In this document: piece by piece, positions 36,746 through 47,444 of the stretch
How positions within the stretch are numbered: the stretch's first letter is position 1
How the letters are laid out: every line of letters starts with the position of its first letter
Assembly: GCA_019634575.1 (NCBI GenBank)
Contig: JAHCAY010000001.1
Coordinates: forward strand, 1,364,001-1,428,000
Source of the DNA: Candidatus Didemnitutus sp.
Lineage (GTDB): Bacteria; Verrucomicrobiota; Verrucomicrobiia; Opitutales; Opitutaceae
Reading direction: 5' to 3'
Length of the DNA stretch: 64,000 bases
Made by a program: the position numbers and the translations under genes
The notes under the pieces: model-generated
Databases searched by the model: none
Seen by the model: only the letters and a program-made list of their open reading frames with translations
Told to the model about the DNA's origin: nothing

Positions 36746-37701
36746 GGCCGTCCGGAAAAAAGGCGGTCGAGCGCGATCGCGTTCCGCAGGAAGCCGACGC
36801 TGCGCGCCTCGCTCACGAGCTGCTCGAACTGGGCGCGCTCCACTTGCGCCGTGAAGTGCAGGCGTGGCCAGGCGTGCTCGACCAGGGCCGCCGGCACCTC
36901 CCGCCGCATCAGCGCGCCCAAGCCGGCGCGCACCTGCTCCCGCGCCTCGGCCGGATGGGCATTCAGCCAGTCGGTCAGTTCGCGGTGCGCCGCCACGAAC
37001 CGCCCGGCCAACGCCGGCTGTTCGCGCAGGAAACGCACGCTCGCCACCAGCACGGTCGTCACGGCCTCGGGTTGCGCCACCAGCACGCGGCCGCCGGCCT
37101 CGAGCTCCAGGCGAGATACCCACGGCTCGACCGTCCAGACGGCGTCGATCTTGCCTTGGTGAAAGAGCGCCAGTTGGTCGGGATTGGGGGTCGGAATGAC
37201 CGGCACGTCGCCCCCCGTCAGCGCCACGCGGAAACCGTTCTGCTTCAGCCAGGCTCGCGCGGCCACGTCCTGCGTGTTGCCGAGCTGCGGCGTCGCGATG
37301 CGCTTCCCCTTGAAATCGGACGGCGCCTGCAGGCGTCCGTCCCCCGGCACCACCAAGGCCGCGCCGCCCTCCGCCGCGCCGGCGAGCACGCGGATCTCCT
37401 CGCCGCGCGATTTGATGTAGGCGTTGAGCGCCGGATTCGGCCCGACGTAGGTGAGATCGATCGAGCCGGCGAAGACCGCTTCCATCGCGCTCGGTCCGGC
37501 GTTGAACGGATACCATTGGATGGTGACGTCCGAGCCCAGTTTCTGCTCGAACCAGCCGCGGCCACCCTGCGTGCCGTGGGCCCCGATCACCCCCTGGGCG
37601 TGCGTGATGTTCGGGAAATAGCCCACGCGCAGTGTCACGGCGCGACCGGCAGCCGGCAGCAGAAGAACCGCGGCCAAGATCCCAAGGAATGCACGTCTCA
37701 T
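36742..37701 (-). CDS. Sulfonate-type ABC substrate-binding protein
   Basis: Periplasmic binding protein of 319 residues with a signal peptide (MRRAFLGILAAVLLLPAAGRA). The mature part matches SsuA-like proteins (RVGYFPNITHAQGVIG, AGSIDLTYVGPNPA, GKRIATPQLGNTQDVAAR, DAVWTVEPWV). Nitrate- and taurine-type members share this fold, so substrate is uncertain; the cysK and Rrf2 context favours a sulfur compound. Its ATG overlaps the stop of the rrf2-type regulator gene (ATGA, 37698-37701). Confidence 0.9.
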   Translation of the reverse strand: MRRAFLGILAAVLLLPAAGRAVTLRVGYFPNITHAQGVIGAHGTQGGRGWFEQKLGSDVTIQWYPFNAGPSAMEAVFAGSIDLTYVGPNPALNAYIKSRGEEIRVLAGAAEGGAALVVPGDGRLQAPSDFKGKRIATPQLGNTQDVAARAWLKQNGFRVALTGGDVPVIPTPNPDQLALFHQGKIDAVWTVEPWVSRLELEAGGRVLVAQPEAVTTVLVASVRFLREQPALAGRFVAAHRELTDWLNAHPAEAREQVRAGLGALMRREVPAALVEHAWPRLHFTAQVERAQFEQLVSEARSVGFLRNAIALDRLFSGRP

Positions 37702-38273
37702 ATGGCGTAATCTCCTAGAAGTTCGTGCACCACGCCCTCAGCCGGGCTGAGGCGCGACTTCGCATTTCGCGTGCGGCCCGATCGGGCGGAAGCGGGAGGC
37801 GCAGCCGGCTCGCTGAAGGGCAGCGGCAGGCCGTCGCGGATCATCTTGCGCGTCGTGACGTCGACGACGTCGGCCAGCGTGTAGCGATCAAGGATGTTCG
37901 CGATGGCGTTGCGCACATCCAGCATGAGCATCCGCAACCCGCAATGCGCCTCGTCCGGGCAATTGCACGGTTCGTAGGCCGTCTGGCTAACGCACCCGAT
38001 CGGGGCCAGCGGGCCGTCGATCAACCGCACGATCTGGCCCACGCGGATTTCCGCTGCGGGCTTGGCGAGGCGATAACCGCCGTGCTTGCCCCGCTCGGCC
38101 TCGACATGACCGGCCTCACGGAGCTGCTGCATGACCTGCTCCAAAAACTTCACCGGCAGATCCTCTGCCTTCGCCAGCTCCGAAACGCGCAGCAGCGGAC
38201 GCCCCACCTTGGCCGCAATACCGAGGTTGATGAGCGATCGGAGGGCGTATTCGCCACGCTTGGAGAGTTTCAC
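37698..38273 (-). CDS. Rrf2-family transcriptional regulator
   Basis: A 191-residue DNA-binding regulator with a GTG start at 38273; the in-frame codons upstream run into a stop. The winged helix-turn-helix is at about 1-75 (YALRSLINLGIA, LPVKFLEQVMQQLREAGHVEAERGKHGGYRLA). Four cysteines lie in the sensor region: C94, C103, C105 and C111, a pattern (GCVSQTAYEPCNCPDEAHC) that could bind an iron-sulfur cluster, but not at the spacing of IscR. It heads the sulfur operon, so it probably represses it and senses sulfur or cysteine, like CymR. An AT-rich inverted repeat sits directly upstream. Confidence 0.9.
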   Translation of the reverse strand: MKLSKRGEYALRSLINLGIAAKVGRPLLRVSELAKAEDLPVKFLEQVMQQLREAGHVEAERGKHGGYRLAKPAAEIRVGQIVRLIDGPLAPIGCVSQTAYEPCNCPDEAHCGLRMLMLDVRNAIANILDRYTLADVVDVTTRKMIRDGLPLPFSEPAAPPASARSGRTRNAKSRLSPAEGVVHELLGDYAI

Positions 38274-38276
38274 GAG

Positions 38277-38314
38277 TTGATTAAACTACATTAAATAAGT
38301 GGGGTTTAAATCAA
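38277..38314. promoter_or_regulatory. Inverted repeat, candidate Rrf2 operator
   Basis: TTGATTAAAC at 38277-38286 and GTTTAAATCAA at 38304-38314 are inverted copies (one extra A) 17 bases apart, inside an AT-rich stretch in otherwise GC-rich DNA. They lie a few bases before the start codon of the rrf2-type gene. This is a likely site for autoregulation. Confidence 0.55.
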
Positions 38315-38359
38315 ATACAATATCAGCAACTTGGGCGTCATACGCCGTCGGATAAATTC

Positions 38360-39139
38360 CTAAAACTTACACCGAAGCCCGTCGTAAGCGAGCTTCACTC
38401 CTGCCGGTAGCGTCGTCTCGAAGGGACCGTGATCGATCGCGTGCGTGAGGTGCGTGAGATACGTGAGCGGCGCACCGATCTCCACCGCGGCCGCGCAGGC
38501 TTCGGCGATGTTCATGTGCGTCGGGTGCGGCGCGGGGCGCAGGCCATCGAGCACGACGAGGCCGGCCCCCTTTGCCAAGGTCACCGCTTCACGCGGGAGG
38601 CGTTTGCAGTCGTTGTAGTAGACGAATTTCGCGCCGGTCGCCTTTTCCTCGAAGACCAGCCCGAGCGTGTTCAAGCCGCCGTGCGGCAGGAGCGTCGAAC
38701 GAATCGTTCCTTGCGGAAACTCGAGCGCGGGCGGCATCTCGAGGAGCCGGAAAGCGGCGTAGCCCCTCGAGACCGGCCGCTCGGCGACCGCATAAGGGAA
38801 AATCGAGAGCACGCGCGCCATGCCTTCATCGGTCGTGTAGACCGTGAGTGCTTCACCCCCGATCAAATCGCAGAAGCGGCGAAGATCGTCCATGCCCGTG
38901 ATGTGGTCGGCATGGCCGTGCGTAAGGATGAAAACGTCGAGCTGCCGGATGTTCTCGCGCACGCATTGGAGGCGGAACTCGGGTGTCGCGTCCACTTGCA
39001 CGTGCAGATCGCCCATCGTGACGTGAATGCTGGAACGCGTCCGCCGGTTGCGCGGATCGGGCGACGTGCAAACGGAGCAATCGCATGCGATCATCGGCAC
39101 GCCTTGCGACGTGCCCGTGCCGAGAAAGACCACTTCCAT
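38360..39139 (-). CDS. PhnP-like metallo-beta-lactamase-fold hydrolase
   Basis: A 259-residue member of the beta-lactamase fold, with the metal motif THGHADH at 73-79. An N-terminal ACDCSVC (C19, C21, C24) matches the extra zinc-binding site of PhnP, a cyclic phosphodiesterase of phosphonate metabolism; no other phosphonate gene is present. The related family acts on cyclic ribose phosphates or nucleotides. The ATG at 39139 gives MEVVFLGTGTSQGVP, a typical start; the frame is open for 15 codons upstream. Confidence 0.88.
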   Translation of the reverse strand: MEVVFLGTGTSQGVPMIACDCSVCTSPDPRNRRTRSSIHVTMGDLHVQVDATPEFRLQCVRENIRQLDVFILTHGHADHITGMDDLRRFCDLIGGEALTVYTTDEGMARVLSIFPYAVAERPVSRGYAAFRLLEMPPALEFPQGTIRSTLLPHGGLNTLGLVFEEKATGAKFVYYNDCKRLPREAVTLAKGAGLVVLDGLRPAPHPTHMNIAEACAAAVEIGAPLTYLTHLTHAIDHGPFETTLPAGVKLAYDGLRCKF

Positions 39140-39220
39140 GCGAGCAGCGAATGGCATCCGGCGCGCGCTGGCAAGGTCGTGCACCGCGACCGCTCCGAAG
39201 CTCGCCGGCGAGGTCGCCGA

Positions 39221-41071
39221 CTAATCGACTCCGACCGACGCGCCGAGTCGCTCGAGCGCTTCGCGACACTCCCGATTTTCCAGGAAGGCCACCAATCCTT
39301 GCGCCGCGTCGTCACTCAACCCTGGAACGCGCGAGCGCGCACCGTCGAGCACCTCGCCACGAGTGGCCCGCGCCAAGGCACCGATGCTCGGGAAATGGTT
39401 CACGATTGCCTTTGCCCCAGCGGGCCCGATTTCCGCAATCCCTGACCCGAGCACGAGGCGCCATGCTTCCTGCCGCTTCGCCGGCGGCACGGCCGCCAGC
39501 AACTTCGCCGCGGTGCGCTCGCCGACCACTTTCTCCAGCGCTCGCTGCTCCAAACGAAAAAAATCCGCCGGCTCGCGCAGCATGTCGCTCGCGACCAGCT
39601 TATCGATCATTCCCGGGCCGAAGCCCTTCAAGTTCGCGCACTCGGCGGAAGCGAAGTGCTCCAGACGTCGCCGCACTTGCGCCGGACAATCGCGATTGGA
39701 GCAACGCACCGCCGCCTGCCCTGCTTCCGCCGCCAACGCCGTGCCGCAAGACGGGCAATCAGCCGGAAACGCGAACGGTGCGGCGTCAGCCGATCGCCGG
39801 CTGAGGTTGGCCTCGGTGATGACCGGGATGATCTCGCCCGCTTTCTCCACCGTGACGAAGTCCCCCACTCGCAAATCACGGCGCGCGATCTCGTCGCGAT
39901 TGTGCAACGAGACCCGGCGGATGGTCGCGCCGCCGAGCTTCACGGGCTCCACCTCCGCCACCGGCGTGAGCACGCCGGTGCGACCGATCTGCAGCGTGAT
40001 CGCGCGCAATCTCGTCTCGGCGCGCTCCGGTTCGAATTTATACGCGACGGCCCAATTCTGCGTATTCTCGGCATCGCCCAGTTTTTCCCGCTGCGCGGCC
40101 GAGTCCACTTTCACCACGGCACCGTCGATCGGGAAACCCAACTTGGGACGCGCCGCCTCGACGATTTTCACCTCGCGCCAAGCCGCGGCGAATCCGACCG
40201 CCGCGCGCGCCCACTCCGGCCGCGGCAGCTCCCACTCCGCCAACCGCTCGAGCAATTCCCGCTGCGAAGCTGGTGCGCTAACCGCCGGTGTCCACGCGCC
40301 CCAACCGTAGAACACTACTTCCAGTTTTCGGCCGGCTCGCTCGCTCGCGTCGGTGGATTTGAGGGTGCCCACGGCGACGTTACGGGGATGCGCAAACGGC
40401 TCCTCGCCCGCCTCGCGGCGCGCGGCGTTGAGGCGCTCGAACTCCGCGTGCCGCATGAAGACCTCGCCGCGCAACTCCACGCGCGTGGGCGCCTCACCGT
40501 GCTTCACGGACAATGTTGCCGGCACTTCGGCGCATTCCAGCAGGTTGGCGGTCACGTCGTCACCCTCGCGCCCGTTGCCGCGCGTGACCGCGCGGGTGAG
40601 TCGGCCGTTTTCGTAGGTCACGCTGATCGACAGGCCGTCGTATTTCGGTTCGACGATGTAGAGCACTTCCTCGTCGCCCAACGTTCGCGCGATCTTGCCG
40701 AGGAATTTCTTCAGGTCCGTCTCGCTGTGGCTCTTTTCAAGTCCAAGCACCGGCACGACATGTCGCGCGGTCGCAAACGCGCCGGTCCGATCGTCGCCCA
40801 GAGGCGCGCTTTCAGGTTTTTCCCGATCATCCGACAGAAGACGCTGCTCAAGCGTGCGGAGCTCGCGCTTGAGGGCGTCATACTCCGCGTCGGTGATCTC
40901 GGGGGCCGCCTTCTTGAAATACAGCTCATCGTGATGCGCGATCACCGCTCGGAGGTGCTGCAATCGAACCGCGTCCGCGCCCGGGGATGCGGCATCCTGT
41001 GCCGACGCGGGGACGACGAACGCGAGTGCGCAGACGACAAGGTGGACGATTCTGCGGAGCGAGAGCTGCAT
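39221..41071 (-). CDS. NAD-dependent DNA ligase with signal peptide, LigB-like
   Basis: A 616-residue NAD-type DNA ligase. The start gives MQLSLRRIVHLVVCALAFVV, then PASAQDA: a clear signal peptide with cleavage near A24. It is followed by an NAD-binding Ia domain (about 32-95, HHDELYFKKAAPEITDAEYD), the adenylation motif EPKYDGLS with K143, the OB domain, a four-cysteine zinc finger (CPSCG ... CSNRDCPAQ) and helix-hairpin-helix repeats. The C-terminal BRCT domain of LigA (about 75 residues) is missing. E. coli LigB also has such a leader and no BRCT, but lacks the zinc site. A separate housekeeping ligase must be encoded elsewhere. Confidence 0.88.
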   Translation of the reverse strand: MQLSLRRIVHLVVCALAFVVPASAQDAASPGADAVRLQHLRAVIAHHDELYFKKAAPEITDAEYDALKRELRTLEQRLLSDDREKPESAPLGDDRTGAFATARHVVPVLGLEKSHSETDLKKFLGKIARTLGDEEVLYIVEPKYDGLSISVTYENGRLTRAVTRGNGREGDDVTANLLECAEVPATLSVKHGEAPTRVELRGEVFMRHAEFERLNAARREAGEEPFAHPRNVAVGTLKSTDASERAGRKLEVVFYGWGAWTPAVSAPASQRELLERLAEWELPRPEWARAAVGFAAAWREVKIVEAARPKLGFPIDGAVVKVDSAAQREKLGDAENTQNWAVAYKFEPERAETRLRAITLQIGRTGVLTPVAEVEPVKLGGATIRRVSLHNRDEIARRDLRVGDFVTVEKAGEIIPVITEANLSRRSADAAPFAFPADCPSCGTALAAEAGQAAVRCSNRDCPAQVRRRLEHFASAECANLKGFGPGMIDKLVASDMLREPADFFRLEQRALEKVVGERTAAKLLAAVPPAKRQEAWRLVLGSGIAEIGPAGAKAIVNHFPSIGALARATRGEVLDGARSRVPGLSDDAAQGLVAFLENRECREALERLGASVGVD

Positions 41072-41211
41072 GGCGGCGGGTTTCTTCGGTGAGGGCCCGT
41101 GAGTGTTGCATGCGAAACTACCGGCCTCATCACTCCCGTCAGTCGCTCAAACCACACCGATTAGATGAAGCGGCGAGCTTGACTGCGCGAGAACCACACG
41201 CTCTGCCTGCG

Positions 41212-41245
41212 CAAAAGAAAAGGCGCGCTCCATAGAGCGCGCCTT
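41212..41245 (-). terminator. Terminator after groEL
   Basis: An 11-bp stem (41220-41230 with 41235-41245) and 4-nt loop, followed on the minus strand by TTTCTTTT. It is placed 62 bases past the groEL stop. Confidence 0.85.
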
Positions 41246-41273
41246 GAAGTTGTGGGCTGGAGGCTGAGGGCAT

Positions 41274-41294
41274 GGGCGCAGCAAGACTGCGCCC
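41274..41294. repeat. GGGCGCAG hairpin, possible interspersed repeat
   Basis: An 8-bp stem (41274-41281 and 41287-41294) with a 5-nt loop between groEL and its terminator. On the minus strand it reads GTAGGGGCGCAGTCTTGC, a type of intergenic hairpin that I recall from many GC-rich genomes as dispersed copies; the window holds only one. Confidence 0.4.
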
Positions 41295-41306
41295 CTACGC
41301 ATCGGC

Positions 41307-42938
41307 TTAGTAATCCATGCCGCCCATGCCGCCGCCGGCGGGCATGGCCGGAGCCTTTTCCTTTTCAGGAATCTCCGTGATCATGCACTCGGTGGTGAGC
41401 AGGAGGCCCGAGATCGACGCGGCGTTCTGCAGCGCAGTGCGGGTAACCTTGGTCGGGTCGACGACGCCGGCCTTGACCAGGTCTTCGAAGTCGCCGGTGG
41501 CGACGTTGTAGCCGAAGTTGCCCTTGCCCGCGAGGACCTCCTTGACGACGACGCCGCTATCGACGCCGGCGTTGGTGCAGAGCATGCGGATCGGGTGCTC
41601 GATGGCGCGACGCACGATCTGGGCGCCGAAGGCTTCGTCGCCTTCGAGCTTCAGGTTCTCGATGACCTTCGCGGTGCGGAGGAGAGCGACGCCGCCGCCG
41701 GCGACGATGCCTTCCTCAACCGCGGCGCGCGTGGCGTGGAGGGCGTCTTCGACGCGAGCCTTCTTTTCCTTCATCTCGGCTTCGGTGGCGGCGCCGACAT
41801 TGATGACGGCAACGCCACCGGCGAGCTTCGCGAGGCGCTCTTGGAGCTTCTCACGATCGTAGTCGGAGGTGGTTTCGTCGATCTGACGACGGATTTGCTT
41901 CACGCGGCCCTGGATGTCGGAGCCCTTGCCGGAGCCTTCGACGATGGTGGTGTTCTCTTTGTCGACGACGATGCGCTTGGCCTTGCCGAGGTCGGAGACG
42001 GTGAGGTTCTCGAGCTTGAGGCCGAGGTCCTCGGTGATGCACTTGCCGCCGGTGAGGACCGCGATGTCCTCGAGCATGGCCTTGCGGCGGTCGCCGAAGC
42101 CGGGGGCCTTGACGGCGCACACGTTGAGGGTGCCGCGAATCTTGTTCACGACGAGCGCGGCGAGGGCTTCGCCTTCGACCTCTTCAGCGATGACGAGGAG
42201 GGGCTTGCCGCTCTTCGCGACGGTCTGGAGGAGCGGGAGGAGCTCCTGGAGGTTGGAGATCTTCTTCTCGTGGATGAGCACGTAGGCGTCTTCGAGGACG
42301 GCCTCCTGGGCTTCCATGTTGGTCGCGAAGTAGGGCGAGAGGTAGCCCTTGTCGAACTGCATGCCTTCGACGACGTCGAGGGTGGTCTCGATGGACTTGG
42401 CCTCTTCGACCGTGATCGTGCCGTCCTTGCCGACCTTGTCCATCGCGTCGGCGATGATCTCGCCGATGGCGGTGTCCCAGTTGGCGGAAACGGTGGCGAC
42501 CTGGCGGATCTCTTCGCGGTCGTTGACCTTCTTGGAGATTTTCGCGAGCTCGGCGACGGCGGCCTCAACGGCCTTGTCGATGCCGCGCTTCAGGTAAACC
42601 GGGTTGGAGCCGGCGGTGACGTTCTTCAGGCCTTCGCGATAGATGCCTTCGGCGAGCACGGTGGCGGTGGTGGTGCCGTCGCCGGCGCTGTCGCTGGTCT
42701 TGGAGGCGACTTCCTTCACCATCTGCGCGCCCATGTTCTCGTAGGGATCGGGAAGCTCGACTTCCTTCGCGACAGTGACGCCGTCCTTGGTGACGGTCGG
42801 GGAACCGAATTTCTTGTCGATGACGACATTGCGGCCCTTGGGCCCGAGGGTGACTTTCACCGCGCGCGAGAGGAGCTCGACGCCACGGAGAACTTTCTGA
42901 CGAGCGGCCTCGTCGAACAGGAGTTGTTTGGCTGCCAT
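41307..42938 (-). CDS. groL: Chaperonin GroEL
   Basis: Sixty-kilodalton chaperonin subunit that folds proteins with GroES in an ATP-driven double ring; 543 residues. The ATP motif [11 protein letters not shown] is intact, as are the hydrophobic C-terminal GGM repeats (GGGMGGMDY). It lies downstream of groES; the 48-bp spacer has no Shine-Dalgarno sequence but an imperfect direct repeat (CTTCAACTTA twice, 9 bases apart). A strong terminator lies beyond the stop. Confidence 0.98.
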   Translation of the reverse strand: MAAKQLLFDEAARQKVLRGVELLSRAVKVTLGPKGRNVVIDKKFGSPTVTKDGVTVAKEVELPDPYENMGAQMVKEVASKTSDSAGDGTTTATVLAEGIYREGLKNVTAGSNPVYLKRGIDKAVEAAVAELAKISKKVNDREEIRQVATVSANWDTAIGEIIADAMDKVGKDGTITVEEAKSIETTLDVVEGMQFDKGYLSPYFATNMEAQEAVLEDAYVLIHEKKISNLQELLPLLQTVAKSGKPLLVIAEEVEGEALAALVVNKIRGTLNVCAVKAPGFGDRRKAMLEDIAVLTGGKCITEDLGLKLENLTVSDLGKAKRIVVDKENTTIVEGSGKGSDIQGRVKQIRRQIDETTSDYDREKLQERLAKLAGGVAVINVGAATEAEMKEKKARVEDALHATRAAVEEGIVAGGGVALLRTAKVIENLKLEGDEAFGAQIVRRAIEHPIRMLCTNAGVDSGVVVKEVLAGKGNFGYNVATGDFEDLVKAGVVDPTKVTRTALQNAASISGLLLTTECMITEIPEKEKAPAMPAGGGMGGMDY

Positions 42939-42986
42939 GATACTAGAGTAAGTTGAAGTTTAAGGTTTAAGTTGAAGCGGAAGAAA

Positions 42987-43283
42987 TCAGCCGATGACGC
43001 CGAGGATGTCGTCTTCGCGGACCAGCGTATACTTCTGGTCCTCGATCTTCACTTCGGTGCCGCCGTATTTGGAGATGAGCACGCGGTCGCCGACCTTCAC
43101 TTCGAAAGGCGTGACTTTGCCGCTCTCGTCCTTCTTGCCGGTGCCGAGGGCGATGACCTTGGCCTCCTGCGGCTTTTCCTTGGCGGAATCCGGGATGATG
43201 ATGCCACCGCGGACCTGCTCTTTTTCCTCGATGTGCTGCACGAGCACGCGATCACCGATGGGTTTGATGTTCACTTTAGCCAT
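42987..43283 (-). CDS. groS: Co-chaperonin GroES
   Basis: Ten-kilodalton lid of the GroEL ring; 98 residues. The N-terminal [11 protein letters not shown] and the mobile loop ([21 protein letters not shown]) are typical. It sits between dnaK (91 bp upstream) and groL; the upstream region has a GAACCCG/CGGGTTC hairpin that may end the dnaK transcript, and TTTAGTGGGTTTAG-type repeats. I found no CIRCE element (TTAGCACTC-N9-GAGTGCTAA). Confidence 0.97.
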   Translation of the reverse strand: MAKVNIKPIGDRVLVQHIEEKEQVRGGIIIPDSAKEKPQEAKVIALGTGKKDESGKVTPFEVKVGDRVLISKYGGTEVKIEDQKYTLVREDDILGVIG

Positions 43284-43330
43284 GTTGGTTTAGTGGGTTT
43301 AGTTGGAGGTTGATTGGGGAGAAAATGAAG

Positions 43331-43361
43331 CGAACCCGGTCGCAGCGTGCGGCGCGGGTTC
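43331..43361 (-). terminator. Hairpin after dnaK
   Basis: GAACCCG (43332-43338) pairs with CGGGTTC (43355-43361) around a 16-nt loop. On the minus strand it is followed by GCTTCATTTTC, a poor U-tract, so termination between dnaK and groES is probably partial. Confidence 0.4.
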
Positions 43362-43374
43362 ACGGTGAATGGGC

Positions 43375-45312
<1,938 letters not shown>

Positions 45313-45443
45313 GATGCCAGCCTCTTCGCAAAGGGCGTGCCCAGTGTTCATGCAATTTGTCGAATACTGAACAATAACATCTTACGCGATTTCCGAGACC
45401 CGACCTTTGCTCCATTCCACTGCCCCACGGGCCACTATGTCAC

Positions 45444-45465
45444 ACAGCGCGCCGCGGCGCGCTGT
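45444..45465. promoter_or_regulatory. Perfect 22-bp palindrome between dnaK and the LON-domain gene
   Basis: ACAGCGCGCC, GC, then the reverse complement GGCGCGCTGT. It is flanked on both sides by TGTCACAC (45439-45443 onward and 45463-45470), so the palindrome is itself bracketed by a direct repeat. It lies about 130 bp upstream of dnaK and 57 bp upstream of the divergent gene. It is a candidate operator for one or both. Confidence 0.5.
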
Positions 45466-45521
45466 CACACTGTGCCACACGTCGCGTTTGTTTTCCGCGT
45501 CCGAGGGCCTAAGTTGCCCGC

Positions 45522-46202
45522 ATGGAGACGATTGAAATGCCAGACGCCGTGCCGGTGATGACGCTGCCGAACACGGTGTTTTTTCCGCAATCTCTTCTCC
45601 CACTCCACATCTTCGAGTCCCGCTATCGGGCTATGCTGCGCGACGTGTTGGCGACGAACCGGCTTTTTGCCGTCGCGCATCTCGACGCGGCGCGCACGGA
45701 CGAGCCCGGTGCCGTCGAGCCGCCGCATCGCATCGCTTCGGTCGGGATTGTGCGCGCCTGTCAGGAAGCCGACGACGGCACTTCCAATCTCCTGCTCCAA
45801 GGCGTCTGCCGGGTCGAGATTCGCGAAATCCTCCGCGAGGTGCCGTATCGGATGATCGCCGTGCAACCGCTCGCAAGCGTGCGCGGTGGCAATCACACCC
45901 AACTCGAAATCATGCGCCTCGAAGTGCTGCGGCTGCTGAACCTGCGCCGCCGTCTCGGCGCTCCCGGCCCGAAAGGCATGACGCAATTTCTCGAGAGCAT
46001 CGAAGACTTCGACACCTTCGCCGACGTGGCCGTGTTCAACCTTTGCGACGACACGAAAGTGAAACAGCGCCTGCTCGAGGAACTCGACACGCGCCAGCGT
46101 CTGAAGCTCTTCGCTGCGCAACTGCGGCTCGACATCGAGCAGCAGCGCCTGCGCAAAAAACTACAGGGCGAGCTGTCCGACGACGGTATCGCGAACAACT
46201 GA
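45522..46202 (+). CDS. LON substrate-binding domain protein
   Basis: A 226-residue protein with only the N-terminal LON domain of the Lon protease (VMTLPNTVFFPQSLLPLHIFESRYRAML), and no ATPase or protease domain. Such stand-alone proteins are common; function is unknown, with roles proposed in protein quality control. Its C-terminal third is helical and charged (RLKLFAAQLRLDIEQQRLRKKLQ). It is divergent from dnaK, with the palindrome in between, which suggests joint regulation under stress. Confidence 0.85.
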   Translation: METIEMPDAVPVMTLPNTVFFPQSLLPLHIFESRYRAMLRDVLATNRLFAVAHLDAARTDEPGAVEPPHRIASVGIVRACQEADDGTSNLLLQGVCRVEIREILREVPYRMIAVQPLASVRGGNHTQLEIMRLEVLRLLNLRRRLGAPGPKGMTQFLESIEDFDTFADVAVFNLCDDTKVKQRLLEELDTRQRLKLFAAQLRLDIEQQRLRKKLQGELSDDGIANN

Positions 46203-46264
46203 ATCCCGCCTGCGCACGCCTGCCGCGCCCGGGATCGCGGCGACCACCTGCAACTGCGCGAGCG

Positions 46265-46612
46265 TCAATGCACGCCGCCCGCGAGCGGCTGCGTCGCGCG
46301 CACCCACTCGGCGACCGGCACGCCGCCTTGCAGATGCTCGCGCCGGATGCGGTCGAAGCGCTCCGGCGTCACCTGCGAATACCACACGCCTTCCGGATAC
46401 ACCACGAGCCACGGGCCCTCGGTGCACACGCGCAGGCAGTCCGCCTTCGTGCGCATCACGGGCAGATTGTGCGCCTTCACCTCGGCCTTGAGGTGCTGCC
46501 ACGTCCGCTCGCCGTCCTCGAGCGCGCAGCACTCGGGGCCGCGGCAGAGGAACAAGTGACGGCGCGCGGACGACAGGCCGGCTTTCTCGAAGCCTTTCGC
46601 AACAGCGTCCAT
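46265..46612 (-). CDS. Thioredoxin-like [2Fe-2S] protein
   Basis: A 115-residue protein of the thioredoxin-like 2Fe-2S ferredoxin family. The cysteines C23, C28 or C29, C59 and C63 ([25 protein letters not shown]) match the CxxxxC ... CxxxC ligand pattern of this family. It begins seven bases after the superoxide dismutase gene on the same strand, so the two are probably co-transcribed. No partner enzyme is evident; a role in oxidative stress is inferred from position only. Confidence 0.82.
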   Translation of the reverse strand: MDAVAKGFEKAGLSSARRHLFLCRGPECCALEDGERTWQHLKAEVKAHNLPVMRTKADCLRVCTEGPWLVVYPEGVWYSQVTPERFDRIRREHLQGGVPVAEWVRATQPLAGGVH

Positions 46613-46619
46613 TTCCCGC

Positions 46620-47375
<756 letters not shown>

Positions 47376-47392
47376 GCACCCCAAGATGGGCA

Positions 47393-47420
47393 CAAAAAAG
47401 CCGGGCGCAAGCGCCCGGCT
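47393..47420 (-). terminator. Terminator after pheT
   Basis: A 9-bp stem AGCCGGGCG/CGCCCGGCT (47399-47407 with 47412-47420) and 4-nt loop, followed on the minus strand by TTTTTT. It ends 17 bases before the superoxide dismutase start at 47375. Confidence 0.87.
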
Positions 47421-47444
47421 TGGAAGTGAATCAAGCAGCCCGCG

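Noticed and set aside
45313..45521. CIRCE or sigma-32-type heat-shock signals upstream of dnaK, and CIRCE before groES
   Set aside because: Searched by eye for TTAGCACTC-N9-GAGTGCTAA and for CTTGAA / CCCCAT boxes; none present.
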